Shown here: piece by piece, positions 1-7,664 of the stretch
Numbering within the stretch: position 1 is the first letter of the stretch
How the letters are laid out: each line of letters opens with the position of its first letter
DNA from: UBA3263 sp964554665
Lineage (GTDB): Bacteria; Bacteroidota; Bacteroidia; Bacteroidales; Muribaculaceae
DNA: 64,000 nt
Assembly (NCBI GenBank): GCA_964554665.1
Contig: CAZKPP010000002.1
Coordinates: forward strand, 1 to 64,000
Direction of reading: 5' to 3'
Translations under genes and position numbers: made by a program
The notes under the pieces: generated by a model
Told to the model about the DNA's origin: nothing
The model's database searches: none
The model's input: the letters and a program-made list of their open reading frames with translations, nothing else

Positions 1-53
1 CACAAAAACGACCCTTTGCGGGCAATATTCTTTACAAGTTCTTCTCTCTTCAT
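1..53 (-). CDS. pyrF: Orotidine 5'-phosphate decarboxylase, N-terminal fragment (partial)
   Basis: Reading the minus strand from the ATG at 53-51 gives 17 codons beginning MKREELVKNIARKGSFL before the window ends. This resembles the start of Bacteroidales OMP decarboxylase, where a short helix precedes the 'SFLCVGLD' strand. That enzyme converts OMP to UMP in pyrimidine synthesis. A TAACTTTG promoter element lies upstream on the same strand (82-89), which supports a real gene start. Only the first strand is visible, so the family call is tentative. Confidence 0.5.
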   Translation of the reverse strand, partial: MKREELVKNIARKGSFL

Positions 54-81
54 AAGAAATGATGTTTTTATTATTACCCCG

Positions 82-89
82 CAAAGTTA
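82..89 (-). promoter_or_regulatory. Bacteroidetes -7 promoter element (TAACTTTG) for the pyrF-like gene
   Basis: CAAAGTTA on the plus strand reads TAACTTTG on the minus strand, the usual Bacteroidetes -7 sequence, about 30 bases upstream of the ATG at 53. No TTTG at the expected spacing is evident, so only the -7 part is called. Confidence 0.55.
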
Positions 90-172
90 CACAAAATCTT
101 CCACATTTAACACCCCACCCCAAATTTAATAAAGATTTATGCCTTTTACTTTTAAATTTTAATATTTTTGAC

Positions 173-180
173 TACCTTTG
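173..180 (+). promoter_or_regulatory. Bacteroidetes -7 element (TACCTTTG) for the DUF3791/DUF3990 cassette
   Basis: TACCTTTG matches TAnnTTTG and sits 55 bases before the ATG at 236. The upstream DNA is T-rich without a clear TTTG. This placement argues against any gene start upstream of 180. Confidence 0.5.
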
Positions 181-235
181 CACTCAAACATCCAATCAAT
201 TGTTTATATGGGTAAACATACTAAAACATAAGAGT

Positions 236-472
236 ATGACAACATATAATGACACCGAAACATATCGCAAAATCCACTTTGCGGTAATGGCTATCGAGAA
301 CGGAGCCAAAAAGATGAAGATTCCAGCTCAGCAAATGGCAAAAAGGCTTAATGATGTTGACCTGATTCGCAAACGCCTTATACGCTATTACGACATGCTC
401 CATACCCAAAGCCTGGAGTATGTTACCGATGACATTGTCGAAACCTTGAAGAAAAAAGAGCAGACACTATGA
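236..472 (+). CDS. DUF3791 domain protein (78 aa), first gene of a three-gene cassette
   Basis: A small, basic, mostly helical protein that I recognise as DUF3791, a Bacteroidetes/Firmicutes family of unknown function usually found beside DUF3990 genes. I place the start at the ATG at 236; the reading frame is open further upstream, but that part overlaps the promoter at 173-180. The last four bases (ATGA) overlap the start of the DUF3990 gene, so translation is probably coupled. By family context it may be an antitoxin or partner of DUF3990, but nothing in the sequence proves this. The cassette is more A+T-rich than the housekeeping genes that follow. Confidence 0.75.
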   Translation: MTTYNDTETYRKIHFAVMAIENGAKKMKIPAQQMAKRLNDVDLIRKRLIRYYDMLHTQSLEYVTDDIVETLKKKEQTL

Positions 473-969
473 CAACTCTCTTTCATGGCTCGCACATAAA
501 GGTTGACACACCCCGCGTTGATGTTGGCAGAAGCAACCTTGATTTTGGTACCGGGTTTTATGTCACCAACATAAGGTCACAGGCTGAAAAGTGGGCTCTC
601 GTTGTTGGCAGCAGAAAAAACGACGACGAAATAGGCATTGTCAGCGTTTTTGACTTTGACGATTCAGCCTTGGAGAGATACAAAGTGCTACGTTTTCCTC
701 AGTACGATATTGAATGGTTAGATTTCGTTATTGCCAATCGCAAAGGCAAAGATGCCGCTGAAGGCTACGATGCAGTAGAAGGTGGTGTAGCCAATGACCA
801 AGTCATTGACACGGTTGAAGATTACGAAATGGGGCGTATTACTGCCGAACAAGCACTTGATCAATTACGCTTCAAAAAGCCAAATCACCAACTTTGCATA
901 CGCAATCAAGAATTAGTGAATAGACATTTGCTATTTAAGGAAAGTTACTTGATTCAAAACAAGGACTAA
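469..969 (+). CDS. DUF3990 protein, putative ADP-ribosyltransferase-like effector (166 aa)
   Basis: The N-terminus has LFHGSH (His6, His9), then DFGTGFYVT (Tyr31) and QAEKWA, which is the DUF3990 pattern. I recall this family as distantly related to the ADP-ribosyltransferase fold, whose active sites use a His (or Arg) on the first strand, a Tyr (or Ser) on the next and a Glu/Gln near the end. A C-terminal NHQLCIRNQ stretch (residues 139-147) could supply the third element. It starts inside the preceding DUF3791 gene by an ATGA overlap and is followed three bases later by a second DUF3791 gene. Toxin activity and NAD use are inferences from family and context. No signal peptide is visible, so it should act in the cytoplasm unless exported unusually. 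Confidence 0.75.
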   Translation: MTTLFHGSHIKVDTPRVDVGRSNLDFGTGFYVTNIRSQAEKWALVVGSRKNDDEIGIVSVFDFDDSALERYKVLRFPQYDIEWLDFVIANRKGKDAAEGYDAVEGGVANDQVIDTVEDYEMGRITAEQALDQLRFKKPNHQLCIRNQELVNRHLLFKESYLIQNKD

Positions 970-972
970 ATC

Positions 973-1179
973 ATGAGAGACAACGTATTGTGGCGAAAAA
1001 TAGCGCGCATTGTGCTACTTATTGCAAAAGAACTTAATATTCCCGAAGAGCAAGCCCTGACCCTCTTTTACCAAAGTCGCGTTTACTCTATGCTCAAAGA
1101 CCCCCGCTATGGCCTTCAAACTATGAGCGATACATATATACTCGAAGAATACATGATGGAGAGACATCACTCCAAATAA
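973..1179 (+). CDS. DUF3791 domain protein (68 aa), third gene of the cassette
   Basis: A short helical protein with the DUF3791 pattern: an N-terminal hydrophobic helix, then 'YsMLkDpryGLqTMSDtYIleE'-type residues near the end. It begins three bases after the DUF3990 stop and so belongs to the same transcript. Like the first gene it is a candidate partner of the DUF3990 protein. The two DUF3791 proteins differ from one another, so this is not a recent tandem copy. Function unknown. Confidence 0.75.
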   Translation: MRDNVLWRKIARIVLLIAKELNIPEEQALTLFYQSRVYSMLKDPRYGLQTMSDTYILEEYMMERHHSK

Positions 1180-1198
1180 CTTTTTTATTCAGTCGAAG

Positions 1199-1229
1199 TT
1201 TAAAATCTCGTTTTTTTTGCGTATTTTTG
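1199..1229 (+). promoter_or_regulatory. Bacteroidetes promoter (TTTA-N19-TATTTTTG) for the repeat-bearing secreted protein
   Basis: TATTTTTG at 1222-1229 matches TAnnTTTG, with TTTA 19 bases upstream at 1199-1202 as a weak -33. It lies 48 bases before the ATG at 1278. Confidence 0.5.
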
Positions 1230-1277
1230 CAGCGTTAAATCATATTCATTACAATCTAAAATTTTATCCATCACTCT

Positions 1278-3311
1278 ATGAAGAAGTTTTTACTTTCTTT
1301 GGCTGTTACGATGACTGCAGTTTGCGGCGCCTTCGCCCAAACAGTCATTAAAGCAAACCAGTTCAACGTTAATGGCCCTAAAACCATTGACGGCTACACC
1401 GTTGAACTTCAGAAAAACAGCGGCTCCACTGCCCCTGCCTACAACGAAAAAACTGACGCTATTCGTCTCTATGCAAAGGGCTCACTGACTGTCAGCGGTG
1501 AAAAAATCACAAAAATTGTTGTAACTCTGGCTACCGATGCCGCTTACCGCTACACAACTTTTACCCCCAATGTTGGCGAAATTAATCCCGCTCAGGCAGC
1601 AGGGGACACCGAGATTACCTGGGTAGGTGATGCTTCGTCTGTTACTTTAACCGTTGGTGACTATGCAACCATGGGTACCGATGGTGAAACCAAAGCCGGT
1701 CAAATCCGCTTTGCATCGATCACCGTATATGGCGAAGGTGGCGAACAAGGCGGCGAACAAGGTGGTGAACAAGGCGGCGAACAAGGTGGTGAACAAGGCG
1801 GCGAACAAGGCGGCGAACAGGGCGAAGAAGGTGAAGTCACCATCAACGCTAACCAGTTCAACGTAAGTGGCGCAGCAACCATCAACGGCTACACCGTTAA
1901 TCTCCAGAAAAATAACGGCACCACCGCCCCTGCCTACAACGATAAGACTAATGCCATCCGCCTCTATGCAAAAGGCTCTCTGACAGTTAGCGGCGAGGAA
2001 ATCACAAAGATTGTTGTAACTTTAGCTACCGACGCTGCTTTCCGTTATACATCTTTTACTCCCAGCGTTGGCGAGCTTAACCCCGCTCAAGCTGCCGGTG
2101 ACACCGAAATCGTATGGGTCGGCAAAGCTCCGTCAGTTACTTTCACTGTTGGTGACTACGCTACAATGGGCACCGATGGCGAAACCAAAGCCGGTCAAAT
2201 TCGTTTTGCTTCTATCACCATCTACGGCAAAGGTGGTAACGGTCAGGGCACCACTCCGGTTGATCCCACTCCCGACGTGCCCACCACCGGCCCCGGCTCT
2301 GCCGATCAGCCCTACACCGTTGCTGAAGCTATCGCTAAAGACAACAACGGCTCATACGGCTGGGTTAACGGCTACATCGTTGGCGTTATGGCCTATAACG
2401 AAAAGAACTACTTCACCGCAACCGAACTCACAGTTAACAGCAACATCGTAATCGCCGCTTCTGCCGACGAAACCGACGAAGCCAACATGATTTGCGTTCA
2501 GCTTCCCGCCGGCAGCAAAGTTCGCGAAAGCCTCAATCTTGTTGACCGTCCCGGAAACCTGGGCAAAGAAGTTAGCGTTTGCGGCCAGCTTGTCAAATAT
2601 TGCGGCATCCACGGCGTTAAGGAAACTTCTGACTACACCATTGTTGGCGGCGTTGCCCCCATCCCCGTTGAAGAAACTCCCTCGCTGACCAGCTTCGTTG
2701 AAGAACAAAGCGAAAGCAACCTCAAAATCACCGGCACCGTGACCGTATATTACCAGAGCCCCGACAAGAAGTACACCTTCATTACCGACGGCGAAACCAA
2801 CCTCGAAATCTACGGCGCACTGCCCGAATATAAAAACGGCGACCAGCTCACCGGCATCGTAGGCAAATTCAGCTTCTACCAGAACATGCCCCAGATGACC
2901 CCGCAGACCGACTCGTTCGGCGCAGCCACTGCCGGCACCCCCGTTGAACCCACCGAAGTTGCCTTCAACCAGATCAGCATTGCCCAGTATGTTAAGGTAA
3001 TCGCCATTGAAATCTACGAAGAAGACGGCAAATTCTACATCGGCCAGGGCGACGCCAAGCGTCAGGTATTTGACCGCTTCGCACTCGGCACCCTCAAAGC
3101 CGGCGTATGCACCATCACCGGCATCGGCGCCATCTACGGCGAAACCGCTCAGATCTTCCCCACCGAGCTTGACTACAAGAATGTTAACAGCATCAACGAA
3201 ATCACCGCAGGCAATGCCAAGGCTGAATTTTACGACCTCCAGGGCCGCAAAGTTGCCAAAGCCGCCAACGGCGTATACATCGTAAACGGCAAGAAAACAT
3301 TCATCCGCTAA
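1278..3311 (+). CDS. Secreted repeat protein with OB-fold-like (DUF6359-type) modules and a C-terminal 'DLQGRK' tail (677 aa)
   Basis: A signal peptide (residues 1-20, ending AFAQ) is followed by two nearly identical modules of about 130 residues (about 22-153 and 189-320), joined by a (GGEQ)7 linker. Next come a Pro/Thr-rich spacer, a region resembling DUF6359 (about 345-460), a second OB-like region (about 475-620), and the tail FYDLQGRKVAKAANG plus YIVNGKK at the C-terminus. Such tails are common on secreted Bacteroidales proteins and resemble a shortened type IX sorting end; porV is in this window. No catalytic motif is apparent, so a surface binding or adhesive role is only a guess. The gene is monocistronic between its own promoter and that of gapA. 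Confidence 0.7.
   Translation: MKKFLLSLAVTMTAVCGAFAQTVIKANQFNVNGPKTIDGYTVELQKNSGSTAPAYNEKTDAIRLYAKGSLTVSGEKITKIVVTLATDAAYRYTTFTPNVGEINPAQAAGDTEITWVGDASSVTLTVGDYATMGTDGETKAGQIRFASITVYGEGGEQGGEQGGEQGGEQGGEQGGEQGGEQGEEGEVTINANQFNVSGAATINGYTVNLQKNNGTTAPAYNDKTNAIRLYAKGSLTVSGEEITKIVVTLATDAAFRYTSFTPSVGELNPAQAAGDTEIVWVGKAPSVTFTVGDYATMGTDGETKAGQIRFASITIYGKGGNGQGTTPVDPTPDVPTTGPGSADQPYTVAEAIAKDNNGSYGWVNGYIVGVMAYNEKNYFTATELTVNSNIVIAASADETDEANMICVQLPAGSKVRESLNLVDRPGNLGKEVSVCGQLVKYCGIHGVKETSDYTIVGGVAPIPVEETPSLTSFVEEQSESNLKITGTVTVYYQSPDKKYTFITDGETNLEIYGALPEYKNGDQLTGIVGKFSFYQNMPQMTPQTDSFGAATAGTPVEPTEVAFNQISIAQYVKVIAIEIYEEDGKFYIGQGDAKRQVFDRFALGTLKAGVCTITGIGAIYGETAQIFPTELDYKNVNSINEITAGNAKAEFYDLQGRKVAKAANGVYIVNGKKTFIR
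1737..1820 (+). repeat. 12-bp tandem repeat, seven units, encoding (GGEQ)7
   Basis: Seven in-frame 12-base units of the form GGY-GGY-GAA-CAR. Third bases vary between C and T, so the units are similar rather than identical. The repeat links two duplicated modules. Copy-number change by slippage would keep the frame. Confidence 0.9.
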
Positions 3312-3328
3312 AAATTCCTGACAAAAAG

Positions 3329-3367
3329 TTTGGCAACCGCAAAAGTTTTTTGTAACTTTGCGGTTGC
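3329..3367 (+). promoter_or_regulatory. gapA promoter (TTTG-N20-TAACTTTG) overlapped by an 11-bp inverted repeat
   Basis: TTTG at 3329-3332 and TAACTTTG at 3353-3360 with 20 bases between form a consensus Bacteroidetes promoter. GCAACCGCAAA (3333-3343) and its exact reverse complement TTTGCGGTTGC (3357-3367) begin just after the -33 element and end past the -7 element, with a 13-base spacer. This may be an operator, or a weak terminator for the upstream gene. Confidence 0.7.
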
Positions 3368-3411
3368 TAAATTTAATACTAACCAATTAATTCATTAAAC
3401 AAATAAACCTC

Positions 3412-4419
3412 ATGACAAAAATCGGTATTAACGGCTTTGGCCGTATCGGTCGTTTTGTTTTCCGCGCCTCCACCAAGCGCGACGACATCGAAGTTGTTGC
3501 TATCAACGACCTTCTTCCCGTTGACTACATGGCTTACATGCTGAAGTATGACACCATGCACGGTCACTTCGACGGCACCGTTGACTACGACATGGAAAAA
3601 TCCGAACTCATCGTTAACGGCAAGCACATCCGCGTAACCGCCTGCAAAAACCCCGCAGAAATCGCTTGGGGCGAAGTTGGCGCTGAATACGTAGTTGAAT
3701 CTACCGGTCTCTTCCTGACCAAAGAAAAAGCTCAGGCCCACATCGAAGCCGGTGCTAAATACGTTGTTATGTCCGCTCCTTCTAAAGACGACACCCCCAT
3801 GTTCGTTTGCGGCGTTAACGACAAGACCTATGCCGGTCAGCAGTTCGTTTCCAACGCTTCTTGCACCACCAACTGCCTTGCCCCCATCGCTAAGGTTCTG
3901 AACGACAAGTTCGGCATCACCGACGGCCTCATGACCACCGTTCACTCTACCACCGCTACTCAGAAAACCGTTGACGGTCCCTCGATGAAAGACTGGCGCG
4001 GCGGCCGTGCAGCTTCCGGCAACATCATCCCCTCCAGCACCGGCGCTGCCAAGGCTGTAGGCAAAGTTATCCCCGAACTCAACGGCAAGCTCACCGGCAT
4101 GTCGATGCGCGTTCCCACCCTCGACGTTTCCGTAGTTGACCTCACCGTTAACCTGGCCAAGCCCGCTACCTACGCTGAAATCTGCGCTGCCATGAAGGAA
4201 GCCAGCGAAGGCGAACTCAAAGGTATTCTCGGCTACACCGAAGACGCAGTGGTTTCCAGCGACTTCCTCGGCGACCCCCGCACCTCTATCTTCGACGCTA
4301 AGGCCGGTATCGCTCTGACCGACACCTTCGTTAAGGTTGTTAGCTGGTACGACAACGAAATCGGCTACTCCAACAAGGTTCTCGACCTCATCGCAGTAAT
4401 GAAAAAATACAACGGCTAA
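3412..4419 (+). CDS. gapA: Glyceraldehyde-3-phosphate dehydrogenase, type I
   Basis: Catalyses the NAD-dependent oxidation and phosphorylation of glyceraldehyde-3-phosphate in glycolysis (cytoplasm). The N-terminal nucleotide-binding motif INGFGRIGR (residues 5-14) and the active-site stretch SNASCTTNC with nucleophile Cys151 are intact, and WYDNEIGYSN lies near the C-terminus. At 335 aa it has the usual length. Codon use is strongly biased to a few codons (GTT, GGC, AAC), as expected for a highly expressed gene. It has its own consensus promoter and a strong terminator, so it is probably a single-gene transcript. Confidence 0.97.
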   Translation: MTKIGINGFGRIGRFVFRASTKRDDIEVVAINDLLPVDYMAYMLKYDTMHGHFDGTVDYDMEKSELIVNGKHIRVTACKNPAEIAWGEVGAEYVVESTGLFLTKEKAQAHIEAGAKYVVMSAPSKDDTPMFVCGVNDKTYAGQQFVSNASCTTNCLAPIAKVLNDKFGITDGLMTTVHSTTATQKTVDGPSMKDWRGGRAASGNIIPSSTGAAKAVGKVIPELNGKLTGMSMRVPTLDVSVVDLTVNLAKPATYAEICAAMKEASEGELKGILGYTEDAVVSSDFLGDPRTSIFDAKAGIALTDTFVKVVSWYDNEIGYSNKVLDLIAVMKKYNG

Positions 4420-4439
4420 TTAACCGTTAACCCACAAAA

Positions 4440-4480
4440 GCGAGGCGACATCGAAATCCGATGCCGCCTCGCTTATTTTA
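4440..4480 (+). terminator. Rho-independent terminator between gapA and the convergent flippase gene
   Basis: Fourteen-base arms (4440-4453 and 4459-4472) pair with one mismatch around a five-base loop and are followed by TTATTTTA. Read on the minus strand the hairpin is followed by TTTT, so it may serve both convergent genes. Confidence 0.8.
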
Positions 4481-4491
4481 TGTTGAAAATC

Positions 4492-5463
4492 TTAATCTTT
4501 CTTCAGGGAGATGTGGCCGAAGGTATAGAGGCCGAGCAGAATGTTGATGAGGGTATTGGCGCCGAGGTTGAGAGTGGCGAAAATCAGAGCCGTTTCGCGC
4601 GGTATGCCAAACAGGCCGCTCAACGCCAGCATTACCGCAAACTGCCAGGGGCCGATGCCGCCGTTACTCGGAATGGCCATGGCCAACGAGCCGAAAACAA
4701 AAGTGAGCATAACCGCTCCGGCGCCCAGATGCGCGGTGGGCGGATAGGCGGCCATCGACAGCGCCATAGAGCCCACATAGCTGCCCCAGATGCCCAGGGT
4801 AAGCAGAAGCCACAAACCCTTATTCTTCATGCGGAAAATCGACATAAAGCCGCTCCACATCTTAATTAAGAGTTCCCTGATTTTACCGGCAAACCTATCC
4901 TTACTGAAAATAACGTAGAGCCCGGCAATGAGCATCAACGTCAACAAGGCCCAAAACACCCGGCCGCTGAAAAAGCCGGTGGGGAGGCTGGCCTGAGCAA
5001 GGAACTCGGCCATAGCCGAGCCGTTGCACAAAAAGGTTATCGCCGCAATTAAGGCCGCCATCAGAGTGTCGGTCAGGCGGTCGGCCACCATTGAGCCAAA
5101 CACCGGCGTAAACTCCGTGCCCGCAATGCGGGCAATGTAGGCGCAACGCCAGAATTCGCCCAACCGCGGAAATACCAGATTAACGGCAAAAGTGCCGAAA
5201 ATCGAGCGACTCATAACCCCGAAGCCGGGGTTGATGCCCGAAACCCGAAGCTGAAGGCGCCAACGCAGGCCGCGGAAAACCATGGCCAGAACGCTTACAA
5301 CAACAAACAGCACCGCCAGCCAGGGCGAACAGCGTTGCATGTCGTCGGCCAGCACACCGAGGTCTATACCCCGGTATAGAACAAAACATAATCCCACGGA
5401 TATGACCGGTGGGATTATGTAGGACAGAATCTTTTTAATCTTCGACCACATCGAGGTGGGCAC
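4492..5463 (-). CDS. Flippase-like / LPG-synthase-TM (UPF0104) integral membrane protein (323 aa)
   Basis: About eight hydrophobic segments, with the features of the lysylphosphatidylglycerol-synthase membrane-domain family: FRGLRWRLQL after the second segment, RLGEFWR, and SNGGIGPWQ near the end. Members are polytopic inner-membrane proteins proposed to move lipid-linked substrates; the substrate here is unknown. It is the last gene of a minus-strand run, and its start lies inside the LpxA-like gene (29-base overlap; a second ATG at 5451 also overlaps), suggesting coupled translation and possibly a shared envelope-lipid role. It ends 12 bases from the shared terminator. Confidence 0.8.
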   Translation of the reverse strand: MPTSMWSKIKKILSYIIPPVISVGLCFVLYRGIDLGVLADDMQRCSPWLAVLFVVVSVLAMVFRGLRWRLQLRVSGINPGFGVMSRSIFGTFAVNLVFPRLGEFWRCAYIARIAGTEFTPVFGSMVADRLTDTLMAALIAAITFLCNGSAMAEFLAQASLPTGFFSGRVFWALLTLMLIAGLYVIFSKDRFAGKIRELLIKMWSGFMSIFRMKNKGLWLLLTLGIWGSYVGSMALSMAAYPPTAHLGAGAVMLTFVFGSLAMAIPSNGGIGPWQFAVMLALSGLFGIPRETALIFATLNLGANTLINILLGLYTFGHISLKKD

Positions 5464-6226
5464 CCACTACGCGCAGATTATTATTGCGGATGAAGTCGAG
5501 AATGGCGTCGCGGTTCTCGCCGGGAGTAACGTCGGCCTCAATGCGCTTCAGGGCATTGAACACCGAAGTGCCCGACTGATAGAGATGACGGTAAGCCTTG
5601 GCAATATCGTCGATTTCGTCGTCGGTGAAACCGTTCTTTTTCATAATCCAGGCGTTCACGCCGAAGAACTCGGCGGGATTGTGGGCTATGATAACAAACG
5701 GGGGCACGTTTGAGCCGATGCGGCAACCGCCCTTAACAACCGCCCAGCGGCCTACGTGGCTGCGCTCGTGCAGAATGGCGTTCGACGAAAGAATCGAGCA
5801 AGAGTCAACAACAACGTCGCCGGCAATCGTTGCACCGTTGCCAACAACAACCTTGTCGGCAATAACCGAGTCGTGGCCGATGTGGCTCTTGGCCATGATG
5901 AAACAGTCGGAGCCGATGCGTGTGCCGCGCTCGGCGGTTATGCCGCGGTTAATGATAACGTCTTCGCGAATAACGGTGTTGTCACCGATATAGCAATACG
6001 ACTTTTCGCCCTTCCAGCGAAAGTCCTGGGGGTCGGCACCGATAATGGCGCCTTGATATACCTTGCAGTTGCTGCCGATGCGCGAGCCGGCCATAATGCT
6101 TGCGTAGGGCATAACGACCGTGTTATCGCCGATTTCAACGTCGGCGTCGACGTAGGCAAACGGTTTGATGATAACGTTGTTGCCGATCTTGGCGGCGGGA
6201 TCAACGAAAGCTTTATCGGAAATCAT
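5435..6226 (-). CDS. LpxA-like acyl-ACP--UDP-GlcNAc O-acyltransferase paralogue (263 aa)
   Basis: Left-handed beta-helix hexapeptide repeats (such as IGNNVI, IGDNTV, IGSNCK) are followed by an LpxA-type helical C-terminus (FGVNAWIMKKNGF...AYRHLYQSG). LpxA adds a hydroxyacyl chain to UDP-GlcNAc in lipid A synthesis. By my alignment His115 and His118 (HIGHD) match E. coli His122 and catalytic His125, and His153 matches His160, but Asp137 replaces His144. Bacteroidales often carry a main LpxA elsewhere, so this is probably a second copy whose substrate may differ. It lies 34 bases after the efflux outer-membrane gene and overlaps the flippase-like gene. Confidence 0.75.
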   Translation of the reverse strand: MISDKAFVDPAAKIGNNVIIKPFAYVDADVEIGDNTVVMPYASIMAGSRIGSNCKVYQGAIIGADPQDFRWKGEKSYCYIGDNTVIREDVIINRGITAERGTRIGSDCFIMAKSHIGHDSVIADKVVVGNGATIAGDVVVDSCSILSSNAILHERSHVGRWAVVKGGCRIGSNVPPFVIIAHNPAEFFGVNAWIMKKNGFTDDEIDDIAKAYRHLYQSGTSVFNALKRIEADVTPGENRDAILDFIRNNNLRVVGAHLDVVED

Positions 6227-6260
6227 TTTCGATAATTATTTGTTAGCTGTTAGAAATCGG

Positions 6261-7658
6261 TTATCGTCCACCGCCGAGGCTCTGATAGAGATTGATTACC
6301 GCGCGGGTGCGGGCCAGCTGGCAGTTGAGCAGGTTCATCTGGCATCCCAAAAGGTTCTGCTGTGCGGTAATTACCTCGAGATAGGTAGTGTTGTAGTTCG
6401 TGGCTGAATTCAGAAACAGGGTTTCGGTGATATCCACGGCCTGAGTCATATAGTCGACCTGCGACGCAAGGTGTTTCTCCTTAACCAGAGCGTTATTGTA
6501 GGTTACGAGGGCGCTGCCAACCTCGCCGGCGGCCTTCATAACGGTATACTCAAACGTGTTCAGGCTCTGCTCCTGCTGGGCTTTGGCAGCCTTGAGGCGC
6601 GAAATATTCTGGCCGCGGGCAAAGAGCGGGGCGGTCAGCGAGCCGGCAAGATTCAGGAACCACTTTCCGGGATTGAAAATCATGCCGCCCAGCGAGTTGG
6701 TGAAGCCTCCCGACGGAGAGATGGTCAGCGACGGATAGAAGGCCGCACGGGCCGAGTTGGTGGCATAGTAGGCAATAGCTAACTGGCGTTCCTGGGCGCG
6801 CACGTCGGGGCGATTGGCCAGGGCAACCATGGGCACGCCGGCATTGAAGTCGGCGGGCAATTCAACGCCCAGGCCGGCGGGAATGGCCCAGGTCTGGGGC
6901 ATGACGCCCAGAAGCAGCGACATGGTGTTGTTGAGCTCGTGGAGGTTGGTTTCCAGGTCGGCAATCGAAGCGAGAATGCTTTCATACTGAGCCTGGCTCT
7001 GCACAACGGCTGCGGCCGTGGTGTTGCCGGCTTCCCAAACCGATTTCATCATTTCTACCGACTTGGCCCAGTTGGCGGCGGTTGACTTCTGCAGGTCGAG
7101 CTGCATCTCAAGGGCCGAAATTGCATAATAGCAGTTGGCAACGCCGCCGATAATCTGCGACTTTACGGCCTGCTCATAGTCGAGGCTCATGCGATAGGCT
7201 TCGCCGGCCGAACGCTTGGCGTTGAGGGTTTTGCCGAACACGTCGATTTCCCAGCTTACGCTCAGCGGAATCTGGTAGGTCCAGGTCATGGTTGAACCGG
7301 GCAGCGAAGTCGTTGAACCGGAGCCGTTGGGGGCGAGCACCACCGACGGCAGATAGCTCAAACGAGCGCCGAGCATGTTGGCGTGGGCCACGTCGACGTT
7401 GAGTTTGGCATTCTTCAGGTCGGTATTATTCTCCAGGGCGCGGTTGATAAGGTCGCCAAGCAGCGGATCGGTGAATACCTGCTGCCAGAGCAGGTTGCCC
7501 AGGGCCGTTGAATCGGGCTGCTCGGCCTTGGCCTGCTCGAACTCGCTGCCGAGCGCCGATTCGGCCGGCATTTCGAACTTTTTATAGATATGACAGCCGG
7601 AGGTAGCGACCCCGAGGGTCACTACCAGCAGAGCTGCCGCAAGTTTATTTGTCTTCAT
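6261..7658 (-). CDS. TolC/NodT-family outer-membrane efflux lipoprotein (465 aa)
   Basis: Outer-membrane channel of an RND efflux pump. The N-terminus is a lipoprotein signal with lipobox TSGC (Cys about residue 22). Two outer-membrane-efflux repeats follow, with the long helical segments and the 'RPDVRAQERQLAIAYYATNSARAAFYPSL' class of motif typical of the NodT/OprM family (RPDVRAQE is visible at about residue 280). It begins six bases after the stop of the RND transporter, so it belongs to the three-gene pump operon. Length is typical. Confidence 0.9.
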   Translation of the reverse strand: MKTNKLAAALLVVTLGVATSGCHIYKKFEMPAESALGSEFEQAKAEQPDSTALGNLLWQQVFTDPLLGDLINRALENNTDLKNAKLNVDVAHANMLGARLSYLPSVVLAPNGSGSTTSLPGSTMTWTYQIPLSVSWEIDVFGKTLNAKRSAGEAYRMSLDYEQAVKSQIIGGVANCYYAISALEMQLDLQKSTAANWAKSVEMMKSVWEAGNTTAAAVVQSQAQYESILASIADLETNLHELNNTMSLLLGVMPQTWAIPAGLGVELPADFNAGVPMVALANRPDVRAQERQLAIAYYATNSARAAFYPSLTISPSGGFTNSLGGMIFNPGKWFLNLAGSLTAPLFARGQNISRLKAAKAQQEQSLNTFEYTVMKAAGEVGSALVTYNNALVKEKHLASQVDYMTQAVDITETLFLNSATNYNTTYLEVITAQQNLLGCQMNLLNCQLARTRAVINLYQSLGGGR

Positions 7659-7664
7659 TATAGT

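Noticed and set aside
1737..1820. Short regular repeats considered as a CRISPR array
   Set aside because: Unit is 12 bases with no spacers, in frame within a coding region.
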